NCBI GenBank assembly: GCA_907163375.1
Contig: CAJQUW010000529.1
Coordinates: 1 to 64,000, forward strand
Direction of reading: 5' to 3'
DNA: 64,000 nt
Source of the DNA: Prostheceraeus crozeri
Taxonomy: Eukaryota > Platyhelminthes > Polycladida > Euryleptidae
Part shown: positions 1-12,724 of the stretch, in pieces
Numbering within the stretch: the stretch's first letter is position 1
Layout: each line of letters starts with the position of its first letter
Position numbers and translations under genes: made by a program
Notes under the pieces: generated by a model
What the model was told of the DNA's origin: nothing
Database searches by the model: none
What the model saw: the letters and a program-made list of their open reading frames with translations, nothing else

Positions 1-2331
1 TAAGATGCAACAAACGTTCATGCTAGAAATAAATCACATAGCTTTATATAAAGGCTTTTACAGGTGAAAAGAGTTTTTACCGGAAAATCTGTTTTCTATA
101 AAGCCAGAATTGCAAGAAAATGTAGTTTTAAGAACAACTTGTATTCTAAATCTGTGACAATCCAATAACTATTGTGAGAATATTTCAATTAGGACTGTGC
201 GCGGTGCATCGATACCCCGGCTCTTCTTCTTGCACCGGTTCTCTGGCAGATGCACCCAATTGTGCGAATTCCGATCAAATTGACGTTTTACTGTATAGTT
301 TCAATTCTATCCAATTCATTTTGTCAGCTATCTTAGTCAGCAAATCGGAGAGAAATATATTTTCTGCAGTATACTTGATCTAACTAGAAGAGCAATGTTC
401 AATTCTATTTATCAATTGTAATTTCTACCGTTGAAAGGAAAAATGCACAGCGTATTTTGCAGATCCTTCATTTTGGTGAGTTACATAAGCGCGGTGAGTC
501 ACAATAGATAGATACAAAGGAAGTACGAGTCTTAGCTACATTGTCATATTCCAATGAATTATGACGTCATTTGCAGAGCTAGGAAGAGAGGAGAAGTCAC
601 GATCATAAAAGGAAACAAAATATGACGACACAACAATACTGGTCATGGAAGTCCAACAATGGTAGGGTAACACAAGCAGGAGACATCACCCTTCAGTCGA
701 AACATAACTGCATAGAGAATTAAACCCTTAATTTTCTACATCAGAAGTGGAATAGCATGAACAATGACATTATATCACAAAAGAACCGATGCATTCTGGA
801 TGATGGAGAAAGAAGTTGTGCATTAGGTGACTCGAAATTCGACAGTTCAAGTTCATGATAAATCATTTAAGGCGACGAGGTCTTTATTCCCCTCCAGAAT
901 TTCAATTAACACACCTCATTGTGAATCCTGAAAGATAATTCCCTGCTGTTAACTCCTCTTGACATAACTTAGCATTTCAGCGGCCCGTGAACCGTTCGAA
1001 GATTTCTTCGGCACTGGTAACATTGTAGCTTTTCACATGGAGACTACTAAAGTCGTTCAAGATGTTTCACCACTGCATTCTACTTTGTAGATAACGTGAC
1101 ATAGCGTTCGATCTTTCTGCATTTTCCAGAATGTGTTCATTCACATTAATAAAGTAATCAAAAAAAAAATAAACTCTTCCGACTGCTATTTATATTTTTT
1201 AGAAATAAACATTTTTTCTTTTGATAAAAAAATAAAAATTACAAAAAATTAAAAACCCGACGTTCCGTTCACCTACTGACATTAGTAAACTTTAGTAATT
1301 GTATTTCTTCCACATCCCATTGGTGCATTGCTGTCTGACATTTTTTGCTGTATAGATTTCTGTTTTCATCCAGTTTTAAATAATTCCATTAGAACTGTCA
1401 TTGAGACACACGGGTTAAGTGTGATGGGAGTCACCTCCAAGTGTTGGTATAACTAAGTTAAGGGAGGCCAATGTAAATTCTGCAGCAAATTCTGCCTCAA
1501 ATTATTTAACACGATTAGAATTTTCCTAGTACTCTATGTAAGTTGTGTCGAACTCAAGAACATATGAATATTTGCTATCAAAGATAGAGTCCCTGTACCT
1601 TCAAGATCATGAAGTTTTAATTGAAGATCACACGACAATTTAGAACGTAAAGCAAATTATATTTCACCTGCCCTGTGACATGTGCTTCAGCGCAACAGTG
1701 CTAGCACGTCTACGGTCAGCGACACTGTGCCCTAATTATCTACATTTTTTCATATCATTTCAATATGCCCTCACAAAAGAAAGACAGTGTTAGACGCTGC
1801 ACTGCTTCCCTTAGAGAATTTCTGTGAAAATTTATCTTGCACTAAGACATTTTTCATATCATTACAATTTGCCCTCACAGAAGAATGACAGTGAGATTAT
1901 GGAAATTCATCCACATGAAGAAAAGAGTTTGCTTGATTTGGTTCTGAGTCTAAAAAAGTTTATTTACATATTTTTTCATTATTTTTAGTTTTAACGATCC
2001 AAATATTTCTACCCCCCCCACACCCTAACCCACAAGAGTCTGTGACACTATGATGACCCCCCAATACCAGGAACCCCCCACCCCCCCGCCTATCTAAGAA
2101 CTTAAACTTTAAGGCGCCATCCCACTATAGAGGTGCTGAAGCCCCCTCTAATTGTTCTAAGAAGGCCGAACCCCCCCTACCTGAAGAGACAGAGAACCAA
2201 CATTATCTGTCAATTTGATAATAAAAATCTGATATCAAATGGATCTTTCAAAGAATGAATGTAATAAGCGGCAACATGTGAGTTGCAGTAATCAGTGATC
2301 TGAAAGCCCACATGCATCCATACATCATCAT
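1..2331. other. Gene-free AT-rich spacer
   Basis: No reading frame here shows a recognisable domain, and the longest open stretch is about 69 codons. The stretch has A/T runs (around 1150-1250) and, near its right end, a block of C-runs listed separately. I see no gene. Confidence 0.6.
2011..2182 (+). repeat. C-run cluster (low-complexity)
   Basis: Several runs of six to eight C lie within about 170 bp of otherwise AT-rich DNA, just left of the hAT-like element. The complementary strand therefore carries several G-runs and could form G-quadruplexes. No repeat period is evident. It may be a degenerate simple repeat. Confidence 0.6.
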
Positions 2332-2339
2332 GCTCAAAC

Positions 2340-3682
2340 TAAAGATGTGCGTCGGATCGGAGAATGTCCGTCGATCCGATCCGACCGAATCCAAAAGAAT
2401 CCAAAGTTTTCGATTTCTGTGCTTTGAATTGGAAGTATTGAATCTCAGCGTATAGCTTCTCTCAATGATTTCAAGAATGAGGTAATGGAAGTATGGACCA
2501 CGGTATTCATACTAGAAGTCTGAATCCATGCGGCAATGTATAGAGGCTGTCGTAAAAACCAGAGAGGGACCAGCTAAACTTTGATATTTTGATTGTGTTG
2601 TTGAAGCAATAACATCAGATTTCGTATTTTTTTAGTAAGCGTAGTTGGCAAAAATCACACAATTACCCTGGGAACATATTTCGAGAGTTGGAATTGATGT
2701 TATTGCATTAAAAGACTATATTCTAACTCAAATGGAGAATTATGCTAATCAAATGACCAGCATGGTATATCTGCATGCATTTTGAATATAGGCATACAGT
2801 TGGCATATACATTGTGTCTTCGCAGCATATCATTCCTATCGGTTAAATTATTGGTCTGGTCTTCAATGTAAGGCTAGACATAGTGCTAATATTTTCTTGG
2901 TGAGTTATCTTAATAATCATTCGGATATTCCTTTCATGGTATACAGGCTCGAATGATGGGACAAGGGTTCAACATTTTTGTATGGCCTGATTAGCCTAAT
3001 GATCTTATGATTTATGAAATGTCTTCATTTGAAGTCTATATTGCGCCGCAACACAACAGCCTACCTGAATGTAGGCTATTTGCACAATGCAGAAGTATAA
3101 CACATAGAATAAATAATATCAGATGCCGGTACCATAAATGTCTTCATTCAAATAACCATACTTTCTTTTGAATAGGAACATAATGTGGAAGGTCTTATAA
3201 AGCTTACATCGAAATATCATCGCTCTGAGAATGAGACAAGCTGATTTAATGATAGAATATTTCTTATATTATTATATCATTAGATAGCTCAGTTGGTAGA
3301 GCGTTGTCCAAGAATGCCCGAGGTCGGTGGTTCAAATCCACCAAGACGCACAGTCTTATTTTGTCTGTAAAATCATCTGCATAGCGTATCATTCTCCTCT
3401 GACTACCGAGTCTGCGTACGCCGATTTTATAATGTACTAAACAGAAAGGAAATATATGACTCCGATCTCGGACACAGAAGAGCGGTGTTTCAAGTGTGGA
3501 ATAAGTGCAGAATGTGTTGTGTTCTTAATGTATGTAAGTGTAATTTTCTGAGTTGCATTGAAGACATAATATACGTATAGATTTCCAAAATGTCAGATTA
3601 AATCGGATTTTTCTTGACCGATCTTGTCCAATCCGAGTCCGAAATGATTGATCAGAAGTTGGATCGGATCCGCACACCTTTA
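2340..3682. mobile_element. Non-autonomous hAT-like DNA transposon
   Basis: The ends are inverted: the left begins TAAAGATGTGCG, and the complement of the right end begins TAAAGGTGTGCG. The flanking 8-mers are GCTCAAAC and AATCAAAC and agree at six of eight positions, as expected for an old 8 bp hAT target-site duplication. Short motifs of the GGATCGGATC/ATCCGATCC type recur near both ends (about 2350-2400 and 3600-3675), like hAT subterminal binding repeats. No transposase frame is visible inside. A tRNA-like sequence lies within it. The hAT assignment is inferred from TSD length and end structure. Confidence 0.6.
3278..3350 (+). pseudogene. Degenerate tRNA-like sequence (SINE head or tRNA pseudogene)
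   Basis: An A-box-like TAGCTCAGTTGG and a B-box GGTTCAAATCC are present at normal spacing. The D arm pairs GCTC with GAGC and the T arm pairs GGTGG with CCACC. The anticodon arm does not pair properly, position 33 is not T, and the 5' acceptor strand does not pair with the 3' strand AAGACGC. It is therefore not a functional tRNA. It could be the head of a tRNA-derived SINE or an isolated pseudogene. No poly-A tail or target duplication was clear. Confidence 0.65.
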
Positions 3683-3690
3683 AATCAAAC

Positions 3691-4772
3691 CTCAACTTGT
3701 TGTCGACCATTTCGTGAAGAAATAGAAAGATTTTTGGGAATTTTAGTTTTCGCCGGTTTTTGCCATTTTTTGCGGGTTTTTACCATAGCAGCAAAAAACC
3801 AACTCTGATTAATGGGCATGCAGATGATATGGCATTATATAAAAAAATAGAACGCTCCCTATTGATTTTGGCATAGAAATATCAAATATATTCTTAGTCA
3901 TAGAAAATCATGACTAATGTGAATGTTAGCAATTTAAAATCTGTGCCTGCAGATAAAAAGCTGCTATGTACAGTACCTGCATATTTTCATGTACATGCAC
4001 CATAGACTAGTATGCATTTGTATTAGTTGTTATGCTAAGCATCTTTCGCTTACGCTCGCTTATTTTGGGTTTTTGCCAACAGTTATAAATGCTTCTGCAG
4101 CTCTATTCAAACTGTTTATAAACTACTTAATGATAGGCATATCCTTTATATGTGTACTTAGTACATGTTTTTGCTCACTATTCAGATATTACACATGCTT
4201 GTCTAGGTAAGTATTTTTCAAGGTGATATCGCTGCATAAACATCTTGACCATGAAAGTGAGTGTTTTTGCATAGACATCATGCTGGTCATTTGATCAACA
4301 TAGCGACCATTGCAACTTTTAATGCCTCTTTAGAGAACATGGAGTTCACGTAATTTATGTCCGCTTGATTATCCACTGAAAATGAGCACGTTCACATCAA
4401 CCTAACTGAATAATAAATTATCAAGGACTCCTAAATAATATACACGGCACAAAATTATACACGATGCTGTATGCTAAGAAGCATGAAGCATGAAGCATGC
4501 TGAAGCTGCAATTTCTCAAGTTATTCAACATGCTTGCTACGTTGGCCGTGATACATTCCTTGTCATAGGCTCTGCATTGTGGGTTCAGATTGCAACATAC
4601 TCTTAGATAATGACGACCACAGATATGGACTCCCTTGTGATTCCAACACGCAGGCAAGGCCATGTATCTTTGTGATGATGACGTTGACTGTGTGTTAAGT
4701 CTGTGACAGTTAGCGTGTAATGGAAGAAGATTCCTAATAGCAAGAGACGTGTCGTTGTAAATCTCATCTTTG
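3691..4772. other. Gene-free spacer
   Basis: A 127-codon open frame on the minus strand (4421-4804) has no recognisable domain and runs into the neighbouring MITE, so I treat it as chance. Nothing else can be supported. Confidence 0.5.
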
Positions 4773-4775
4773 TTA

Positions 4776-4960
4776 GGCCTCAGCCACACTGCGAGCTTTT
4801 CCAAGCGTTTCCGAGCAAAGCGTTTTGCAGCAAATATAAAGTCATCATTGGAGCATTTGTAGACTGCTACGCAGCGAGCAAAGCAGACCAGAGCGATTCA
4901 TATCTTGCGGACACACGTTCGCTCGGAACGCTCATGTTTGCTTTCAGTGTGCCTGAAGTC
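4776..4960. mobile_element. PIF/Harbinger-like MITE
   Basis: This 185 bp element has imperfect ends: the left starts GGCCTCAGCCACACTG and the complement of the right starts GACTTCAGGCACACTG. It is flanked by the trinucleotide TTA on both sides (4773-4775 and 4961-4963), the usual target duplication of PIF/Harbinger elements. Its interior is richer in GC than the surroundings and has repeated GAGCAAAGC motifs. No coding capacity. Only one copy is visible, so the family is an inference. Confidence 0.5.
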
Positions 4961-4963
4961 TTA

Positions 4964-7651
4964 CAGATTCCGCATTCGCATCCGATCATTGTTCGTCTAA
5001 AAACAAGACAAAACAAAACAAGATAGTTGTTTAAACCATCATGCACCCCATGCTATCAAAGAAAACAACAGCAAAATGTCTTCAAATTTAATCGTAATAT
5101 GCATTTGCATCTTTGACCAAATGAGAGAAGTAGCGCTCTTAGCATGCATTTAACCTAACGACGGGAGATGATAGCCATATCGTCATAGCAAGAGGCAAAC
5201 TCCTCTTTGTGTCACGGTCGATCTATATTAAAGCTTCTTTTACATGATAATTGCAGGTAGACGAAACATAACCTCATAATTTCTTAACTGCGGTTCAAAT
5301 TCCCTGATGCGGTGAAGCATCGCGACATCCTCGAAGATGGCTATTGTAGGTGTTCTATGAAAGCAATGGTTTTCGAACCTCAATTTTCAAATGCCAAATA
5401 CGGAAACAGGAGGTCGGAAGTGGACCGGAGCTCATACGGTGTGACCGCTCTTTTATACATCATTTGAATTGGGAAAGGAGTACCAATATGATACTCATGT
5501 CAATGAAGTTCTAAAGTGTCGAAATGCCGGACGCAGTTTACGTTACACGCCTACTTTGTAGAAAACAAGGCATTTATGTACCTGCTTCTGACATGTGTGA
5601 TCTACGGTCCGACAATTTGTTTCGTCTTGCGGTGTGATCACTCATTCAGCGATATGACACACACAATATTGCCCGCCGTGACAGGGATACATTTACTTGA
5701 TGATGAACAGATCATACCACTATATTGTCTATTCCTATGCCGAAATGGCTGTGAACCGCATTTCCCTACTGAATAGGCCATTAGTACACATTATAAAACG
5801 ATCTGCTCAGAAATATAGATTTCTTAAATAATGTTAATGTGATCAAATGATCAGCATGGTATACTGTTGTCATTTCAAATTACATTTTGTACAACAAAAC
5901 GGCAGTTTTGCCAATTTCAAATATGTAGATGTGTAACTCTTCCTCGAATGATGACGAATGACAACTATATTGGACAAGGTGAATGTATTTCCAAAGTTTT
6001 CTTTTGTATCTTATTCAACTTTGTAGCGGGAACATTTGGCGCAAAATCTTGTTCTGACTGTATAGTTAGCCATTTCTTCTATAAGTGGATTTATGATATT
6101 GCATATCATACATGCATGAGTAAATCACTGATTCTATTTAATTTTCTACATTAAATTGGATAAAAATGTTCTAGGTTCTATTTTTGCTATTGTTTTAGGT
6201 CCCAGCTTTCTTTTAAAATATTTCTTTCATCAGTTCATGTGCTAAACATCTCAGAAGCAATTAAGAAATTAAGAAGAATCGCGATTTACCTTTGATGTGT
6301 CCAAAAACTGATCTACATGAATATAAGCCTATATAATGAGAATTTAATATGTAATATGAATGTGTCAACATACCTGTGCTCTAGAGCACGTAATTCCCAT
6401 TGTCTACTTATGTTTCTAAATCTATGGTGCAATGATATAGGAATAATGGCAGTTTGTACATTCCCCTGCCGTCATTTTCATTACTTATAATGCATGCTAT
6501 TGTGTAGCTTTCTATGTATACAGGTGAATAATTTCCAACAATCAAGTCGTTATATAGCACCACAATTACCTAGATATTATAGTACCTAGATTTACCTACT
6601 TTGCAACGATATAGGTGACGGTGACTATGCATAAAAAAGACTATGCATTAGAAAAAGCATCTCCGGATTTCGCCTTCAGGTTTGAAGAGTTTTCTAATGG
6701 ACTTGCAATCACTCACTTTGCTTTTGCTGCGGCAATGTCTGTTAGTGCGCTCATTGAGAGAAGCCATTTTGTTGAACGATCCCAGCTTTGATAGTGATCA
6801 TTCTACCAGGTGCAGCTATAGCTCTACTGTGGATGATGCTTGCAAAAGAACGTTTTGACTGCGCAATGTGACGGTCCAACATATATTTTGTAGTGATATA
6901 AATCAACATACCACATCCAAGTCACTATCGGTGTTGAGCTAGAACGTTTCTTTGGATGATAAACAGAAACTCTTCCTCTTGTTGCTTCCGTCATTATTAC
7001 GTTGAGTGTGATCAACCAAAAACATTGCATTCCTTCACAAAATTTCACTAGATATTCAGCCTCTTTTTTTACTGCAACCTTTCCATTGTTTATATATTCT
7101 ATCATAACCTGTGAAACATCATTTTGGTTGTGTTACAATACATTGACCTTCCGCAATGTTGATCAGAATTTTGTGAAAATTAGACAATGCGTTATGTCGA
7201 GACAACCATTCACTATTACCAAAATATATCAAGGTCCAAAATCATGCCATTAAAAGGGCATCAAAATAGCAATCTTGTCGATATAGCCTATTGACTTTCC
7301 ACTTCAAATGCAGATAACTGCGTTTTGATGCAACGCATAATAGGAATAGGCTTGCAAAATTAAGCTATTCAGTACATGCTCATTCAAATAGGCTACCATT
7401 TGCTTTTGTCAATTTTCCATGCGATAAATAAAATCTTCCATTTTTTTGTTACACCGACCGATTATTGCTACTATGTCAGTTTGCAAACTGACGTATCCTT
7501 ATCAAGGTGCTACTAGAAATTGTATACTCTCTGTCTCTAGAAATTTGAATCTCAATAATCATGTAAAATTTACCATAGGATGGTGACCTGTCATGTTTCA
7601 TAATGGAAAAATGTTAATCAAAAACTTGTGAATTAACAAGATACATACTTC
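4964..7651. other. Gene-free spacer
   Basis: Open frames of 60-95 codons at 5516-5776, 5867-6154, 6824-7105 and 7002-7253 overlap each other in different frames and carry no motif I recognise. No repeat or RNA gene stands out. Confidence 0.5.
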
Positions 7652-7767
7652 AAGATATCCGTGTTTTAGAGGTAATTATGAGAGATATCCGTGTACAGAG
7701 GTAAATATGAGAGATATCCGTGTACAGAGGTAAATATGAGAGATATCCGTGTACAGAGGTAATTATG
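7652..7767 (+). repeat. 29 bp tandem repeat, about 3.5-4 copies
   Basis: The motif AGATATCCGTGTACAGAGG recurs every 29 bp, with starts near 7681, 7710 and 7739 and a diverged copy before them. The central copies are almost identical. It lies just left of two long inverted repeats. Confidence 0.85.
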
Positions 7768-7810
7768 GAAATTATTAACCTCTTCTGAAACATATCTATA
7801 GCATGCATTA

Positions 7811-7922
7811 TAACAGATAATGGATGATTTATTTCGGTCATATAGAACTTATTAACCTCAGGCCTAGGCGACCTTCGGTTAATAAGTTCTATGATGACCT
7901 CAAAATCATCCATTATCTGTTA
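7811..7922. repeat. Long inverted repeat (about 46 bp arms, 19 nt loop)
   Basis: The arm 7811-7857 starts TAACAGATAATGGATGATTT and ends ATTAACC. Its complement lies at 7877-7922 with a few mismatches. The 19 nt between holds a GGCCTAGGC palindrome. The arms contain no recognised gene. It could be a miniature foldback element or a source of hairpin RNA. Confidence 0.85.
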
Positions 7923-8023
7923 CATAACATGGAAGTTACCTGCTAAGATCAAAGACTTCCTAAATTGCAGAAGAATGTTCAGTTACAGGAAGTCTATGGA
8001 TAGATGTAGATGTATATAAGTAG

Positions 8024-8137
8024 ACAATGGAAATACCACATGAGATTTCTACGGTAAGTAATGGACGCAATCGTCGGCCGCGGCCTCTGATTTGTACATT
8101 ACTTACCTTGAAATCTCATATGGTATTCCTATATTGT
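8024..8137. repeat. Second long inverted repeat (about 40 bp arms, GC-rich loop)
   Basis: The arm 8024-8063 contains ACCACATGAGATTTCTACGG and GTAAGTAATG. The matching arm is 8097-8137. The 33 nt spacer is locally GC-rich, with a CGGCCGCGGCC core, unlike the AT-rich flanks. It is unrelated in sequence to the inverted repeat 100 bp upstream. Confidence 0.8.
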
Positions 8138-8181
8138 TACCGTGTAGCATCATTGCAGTCCGATTTCTTATACAGAAAGTG

Positions 8182-8330
8182 CATTCAATAGAAAAAATTG
8201 GACAGCGAAGATATCATTGTTGTCTGTTTCTTAGATACAGAATTCAATAGAAAAAAGCGGACAGCAATGATGTTAGCATTGTTGCCCGCCTTCTAAAATA
8301 GAGTCATTGTCCGTTTATTTTAACCATCCA
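8182..8330. repeat. Diverged two-copy repeat, period about 59 bp
   Basis: The block ATTCAATAGAAAAAA followed by GGACAGC occurs near 8183 and again near 8242. Each copy is followed by a short inverted stretch ending in CATTGTTG. No coding potential is evident. Confidence 0.55.
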
Positions 8331-10403
8331 TCGAGTAAAAATGATAGAAGCATAGCTTGTGAGTTCCATGTTTATCATAGTATTAATGTACTTGCGCTCC
8401 TCTTTAAAGAAGAGCGGTCTCTTCAGCACTACGCGCTTCAACATTGTCATTCTGCCATTCCTTAAATCGGACCGCAATCAATCATTGCTACTGAGTAAGT
8501 AGGGTTTTGTCAGCCGATATTTCACCTGTAATTTTTTCTATGAAAGTCGTTGATGTATTATCGTAAAGTCGTCGACTTTTATTGCATAATTAAGGTCGTC
8601 TAATCTGCTATGTAACACCGTTGAAGTAGGTGCATTTCACCATCCATGTCCGCATTCCCAGTGAAAATGACATTGAGATGATTCCTATGGTTCACAATTT
8701 GGACTCGTAGATATCTCAAGCTTGACTTTAATGTTTCTGAGCTATATAATGCATGGCCTATGTAGAAAATTATCATAGATTTGAATCTTTTGTAGATCAA
8801 AATCTTGGATTTCTGTTGTCAGAGATTTTAGGTTCAGTAGCAATGTGATATTGGAGTTCAGATATCTGAACCGCAATAAAGGGCCGAGGGCCGTCAATAT
8901 TCATATTCAATATACGTCTGAATTGCAATATCATTGTGTTATGGTCATCTATGATTGAGCCGCAATATGCTAAACAGGAATATTGCGGTTTAATATTTTG
9001 ACATATGAAGATATACGAACCTGAGCACAATGCATACATTGCCTTTCAATGATCAGCCTAAATCGTCTGGCGCTGCTATTCTAACCCAATGAAGATGAAA
9101 ATCATGTCGATTTCTACATCAATCACCGGATACAATGCCGTAACTGGTATTATTGTCCGTTGAATTACATTGAAATTGCATTGAGTTGAAAAATACATCA
9201 TTGTCCGGAAGAAGCACTCTATGTCAAATCTCCATAGAAATTATGCAATAGTCAGAATTCTAGAGCAAAGCTTCTCAGATATCCATGTTAAAACATAAAT
9301 TGTCACATATCTTTTAATTAACTATTTTAATCTGGTCAATAAATTTCAAGGAGAGACGAAAGCTGTTTTTAGCATCAATTCAAGTATAAATTGTCACTGC
9401 TGAATCCTTAATATGAATCTTTTTACTGATATTTTTTAAAAATCTTTCATTGCAATTATAATCAGTGTTGTAGAAACATAGATTTTCGATTGCCACTTAA
9501 GAATCATTGCTTGTAGACATCGCCATAGATTTCATCTTCATTGGTTTAGAATACCAATGATATCCACTTGTATCGGACATAAATGCAAAGTTCCTCGGAA
9601 TATGATTCGTGTTCTCGGAATCTATGCATTCATGTCTTCTAACAGTGGATACTAGTCCTATATTTGAAGGCATATATCTTCATTTGAGGTTTTAAAGTAT
9701 GCAGTGATTGAGGCCTGATATCAGTTAACATCAATACGTTGTAGAAATGCGAGCAATACTGTTCTGGTCTTGCTTCTTTCACTTGAAAGCACGATGTGTA
9801 TTTTCTCATTTTGCAATTCTTTGGTACATGTATTTACTCATTCAAGTGTTTGATGATAAGTTTTGTACAATTTCATTAACTCATTTGTTCAGTTATTAAC
9901 CTGCATGCGATGATGAATTTGAGCGAGTTGTTAGTATTGTATTTCTATATTTTATTCATAGTTACCGCTGCAAAATGTAATGCGTATATAATGTGTCATT
10001 TTATTCACTTTTACACACTTGAAGCTGATCTTGAACCGTTGATGTGAATAAATGTGCTCATTCAATTGAATATGCAAATTTTGAATATTATTGAATAAAA
10101 TTGGATAGCAATTTTCTTCGGATCAAAATGTACAGACAGGCACGTCCGTGATTTAGATTCTTTCGCAGGTGTCGCCAAACGTGCATGTAGGATAAGCTCA
10201 TGTACTTACTGTGCATGCAGCTCATGCAAAACAGAATCGATTCAAAATAAAAAGTAGCAATTTTCCTTAACTGTTTGAATTTAGATGATTGATATCGCGC
10301 TCAGTATAGAGCTTACGCCACTGAAGCACATGTACGTGGTATTAAATGAGAATGCATAGGAGGCTCTTCCAATCACTATACACTGCGAATTTCATATTTT
10401 CAG
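8331..10403. other. Gene-free spacer
   Basis: Several short palindromes occur, for example a pair around 8849-8870 and GGGCCGAGGGCC near 8881. Frames of 66 and 80 codons on the minus strand (8600-9039) lack any domain. No gene is supported. Confidence 0.5.
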
Positions 10404-10519
10404 TATGTCTGGATTAGAATTAGCGCCCACAATTTATCAAAGGATGAAGGATTTTTTTCGGCAAAATTCAAGGATTCGCACACATTCTTTCCGACGAAAT
10501 GTCCGGCGAAGAAGTGCAG
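10404..10519 (+). other. Candidate host exon with good splice signals (weak)
   Basis: A pyrimidine-rich acceptor (ATTTTCAG) directly precedes TATGTCTGG, and the block ends GCAG followed by GTGAGA, a sound donor. The frame starting at 10405 is open for 38 codons and rich in Arg and Ser. Two further short blocks with acceptor and GTAAGT donor signals, 11753-11792 and 16240-16268, keep the same frame open when joined. No homology is recognisable and chance cannot be excluded, because the added blocks total only about 23 codons. Confidence 0.2.
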
Positions 10520-10786
10520 GTGAGAATTTCTTTTCAATGTGTTCAACGATGAAATTAAGTAAGATCGGATGCCTATCAGATGGGTCTCCAGATGAGTTCA
10601 TACACAGTAAAGTTATATATTTTGGTACTCTGTAATTTCAGAACAATCTTTGATTTTTTCGCATTTGAGACACTCGAGTCTTTGTACAGTATTTCATTTT
10701 TCTCCATGGCCTCGCTTGTTCTCTTGGTGGCCGTACATCAAGGAATGACAAAATGATGAAAGGTTTGCATGACATCAACTAAAATC

Positions 10787-11042
10787 CATAGAAATTGACA
10801 ACAATAAAACCTCTAGAATGGAAGTAAAGCTTCATGCAATACACAATAGTGGCACATAAATCGCGCGCATTTTCACTTAGATTCGCTTGTCAACGGCTGT
10901 GTAATTGGATTAGAATCAGTCACATGCGGAATTCAAAGCTTTTCATTGGTGCTTCATGCCCCAACTTAGTTCCCCCGGATGTGCCGCGACCTTGAGTCAA
11001 TTTCCATTCTAGCGAATTTCAGATAAACAGTTTATTTCTATG
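10787..11042. mobile_element. hAT MITE, family B, copy 1
   Basis: This 256 bp element is bounded by a perfect 8 bp duplication CTAAAATC (10779-10786 and 11043-11050). The ends begin CATAGAAAT in inverted orientation, and CTAGAATGGAA recurs further in at both ends. A second copy of the same length with its own perfect 8 bp duplication lies at 43428-43683. The interior has no coding capacity. The 8 bp duplication points to hAT transposase mobilisation. Confidence 0.9.
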
Positions 11043-11050
11043 CTAAAATC

Positions 11051-12724
11051 AAAAGCTACACATGGAACAGCTTAATTGATTTACTTTCTATGCAAAATAG
11101 AATAGCTATAGCACAAATTTTGGTTTGAACATAGGCTGTCCAAATAATCACATAAGTAGCAAGAACTGCATCATGAAAACGATTTCAGAATAAAATTACA
11201 TCGCAAATAACACTTCATTCAACGCGAGTCAAAAAATAGTAAAACGTAAAAAGTTAATTGATATATAAATTAGCACAGTTTTAAAATAAAAAGTCTTTCT
11301 TTCTGAATACACAATTCAGGTCTTAGATGCCGTATAGATGCAGTTTCAGTGATTGACAATTGCAGTGAGCCTCTCGTCCTCTTGAACACCGTAAACCCTT
11401 GCTTTTCTTTTTGCAGCAGCATTGACTTTTCCGAGCTCTCAGTAAGATGGCCTCCCACCTCAATCCGCCATCACACGCCATCGTGCTAATCAGTTATAAT
11501 TTAGAAATGTTACTTAGAGTTATGAAAAGCATTTACTTGACCGAGTTAGGATCAAATCTCAAATTCACTAGAGGTATGATACTACCGATTATATTACGCA
11601 TAATATAATTCATTGAAAAATGACTGGAAACCAATTATTCTCAGGAGGGTTATTTTACGGCAAGAATTGTTGTTGCGAAATTTCCTCTCAACGATGTCTA
11701 CCGGTATATACAATGTATGTACTAGCATGTATATGACACTTGTGTATTGCAGTACTGCATTCAGTGAACAGGCAACACAGCGGTAACCATACGTAAGTAT
11801 CGTTAGATGTACTGGTGACTGGTGTTTGAGGAATATTCATTTATGCTAAAACTGAGAATGTGCTATTAACAATATACGTCGATTCATGCAAATTCTATGG
11901 ACCACTATGGATAGAGCCATGCCATTCAATTTCCATGGATTTATACAGAAGCTTACAGAATTTGTTTGCTTAGTTCACTAATTTTGCTGACGCTTTGCTT
12001 TACATTATCTGAAAATTCATTCAGCGCATAAATTCATTCAATGTGTGAAAACCGCATCCAACAACATTCAATATTGCTGAATATGTCTATTTCTAGTCAA
12101 TGTAATTTTTATTATTTTCACGAACATGAAAAACCCAACTTTTCAGTACAAGGAGCGATATCGTTGTCGATTTTTTCGACCATGTTCCAAATGCTAGATG
12201 TAGGCACTTGTCAAGGATATTGAACGTAATTTCAATGAAAATGATACATAGAGAAAATAAAATCCTGACGTAAATATACTTTGCAGCCTAAAAGTTCGCC
12301 ATGAACTGCAAAGTGTTGACTGCAAGGACTGTGAAGTTGACCAAGGACTGTAAAGTAATGCTCATGCACTCTAAGGCTATGGTATTATCAACTTTTCAAC
12401 ACATGCACAGAAATAAGAATTTAACATTTTCTTTGTTAAATTATTGACATGGATTTTAAAAATGCATAAATTGAAGTCATAGTTAACTATAGACCATAGA
12501 AATTTAGTAGTCAATGGTTTAACCATAGATATCTATATAGTAAGTATCCATGTTTTAACATTTAATATTTAACACTACTATTAAAAAGCATTACCATGGA
12601 TTGCTAGCCATATGCTATCTTAGATAGCTTTGATATCCGATCTATAGTTTATCATTACAATATTATACTATGTAGTATATGCGACAACTTAAAAAATAAA
12701 AACAAATTCTTAAAATAAAATTCA
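11051..12724. other. Gene-free spacer
   Basis: Only short open frames of about 60 codons are present. A short ACTGCAAAGTG/GGACTGTGAAG duplication lies around 12300-12360. The small candidate exon 11753-11792 is discussed with 10404-10519. Confidence 0.45.

Noticed and set aside
3278-3350. Functional tRNA gene
   Set aside because: The anticodon and acceptor stems do not form, and the anticodon loop lacks T at position 33.
4421-4804. 127-codon minus-strand frame with several Cys and His residues
   Set aside because: No family motif, it overlaps a MITE end, and the composition looks like chance.
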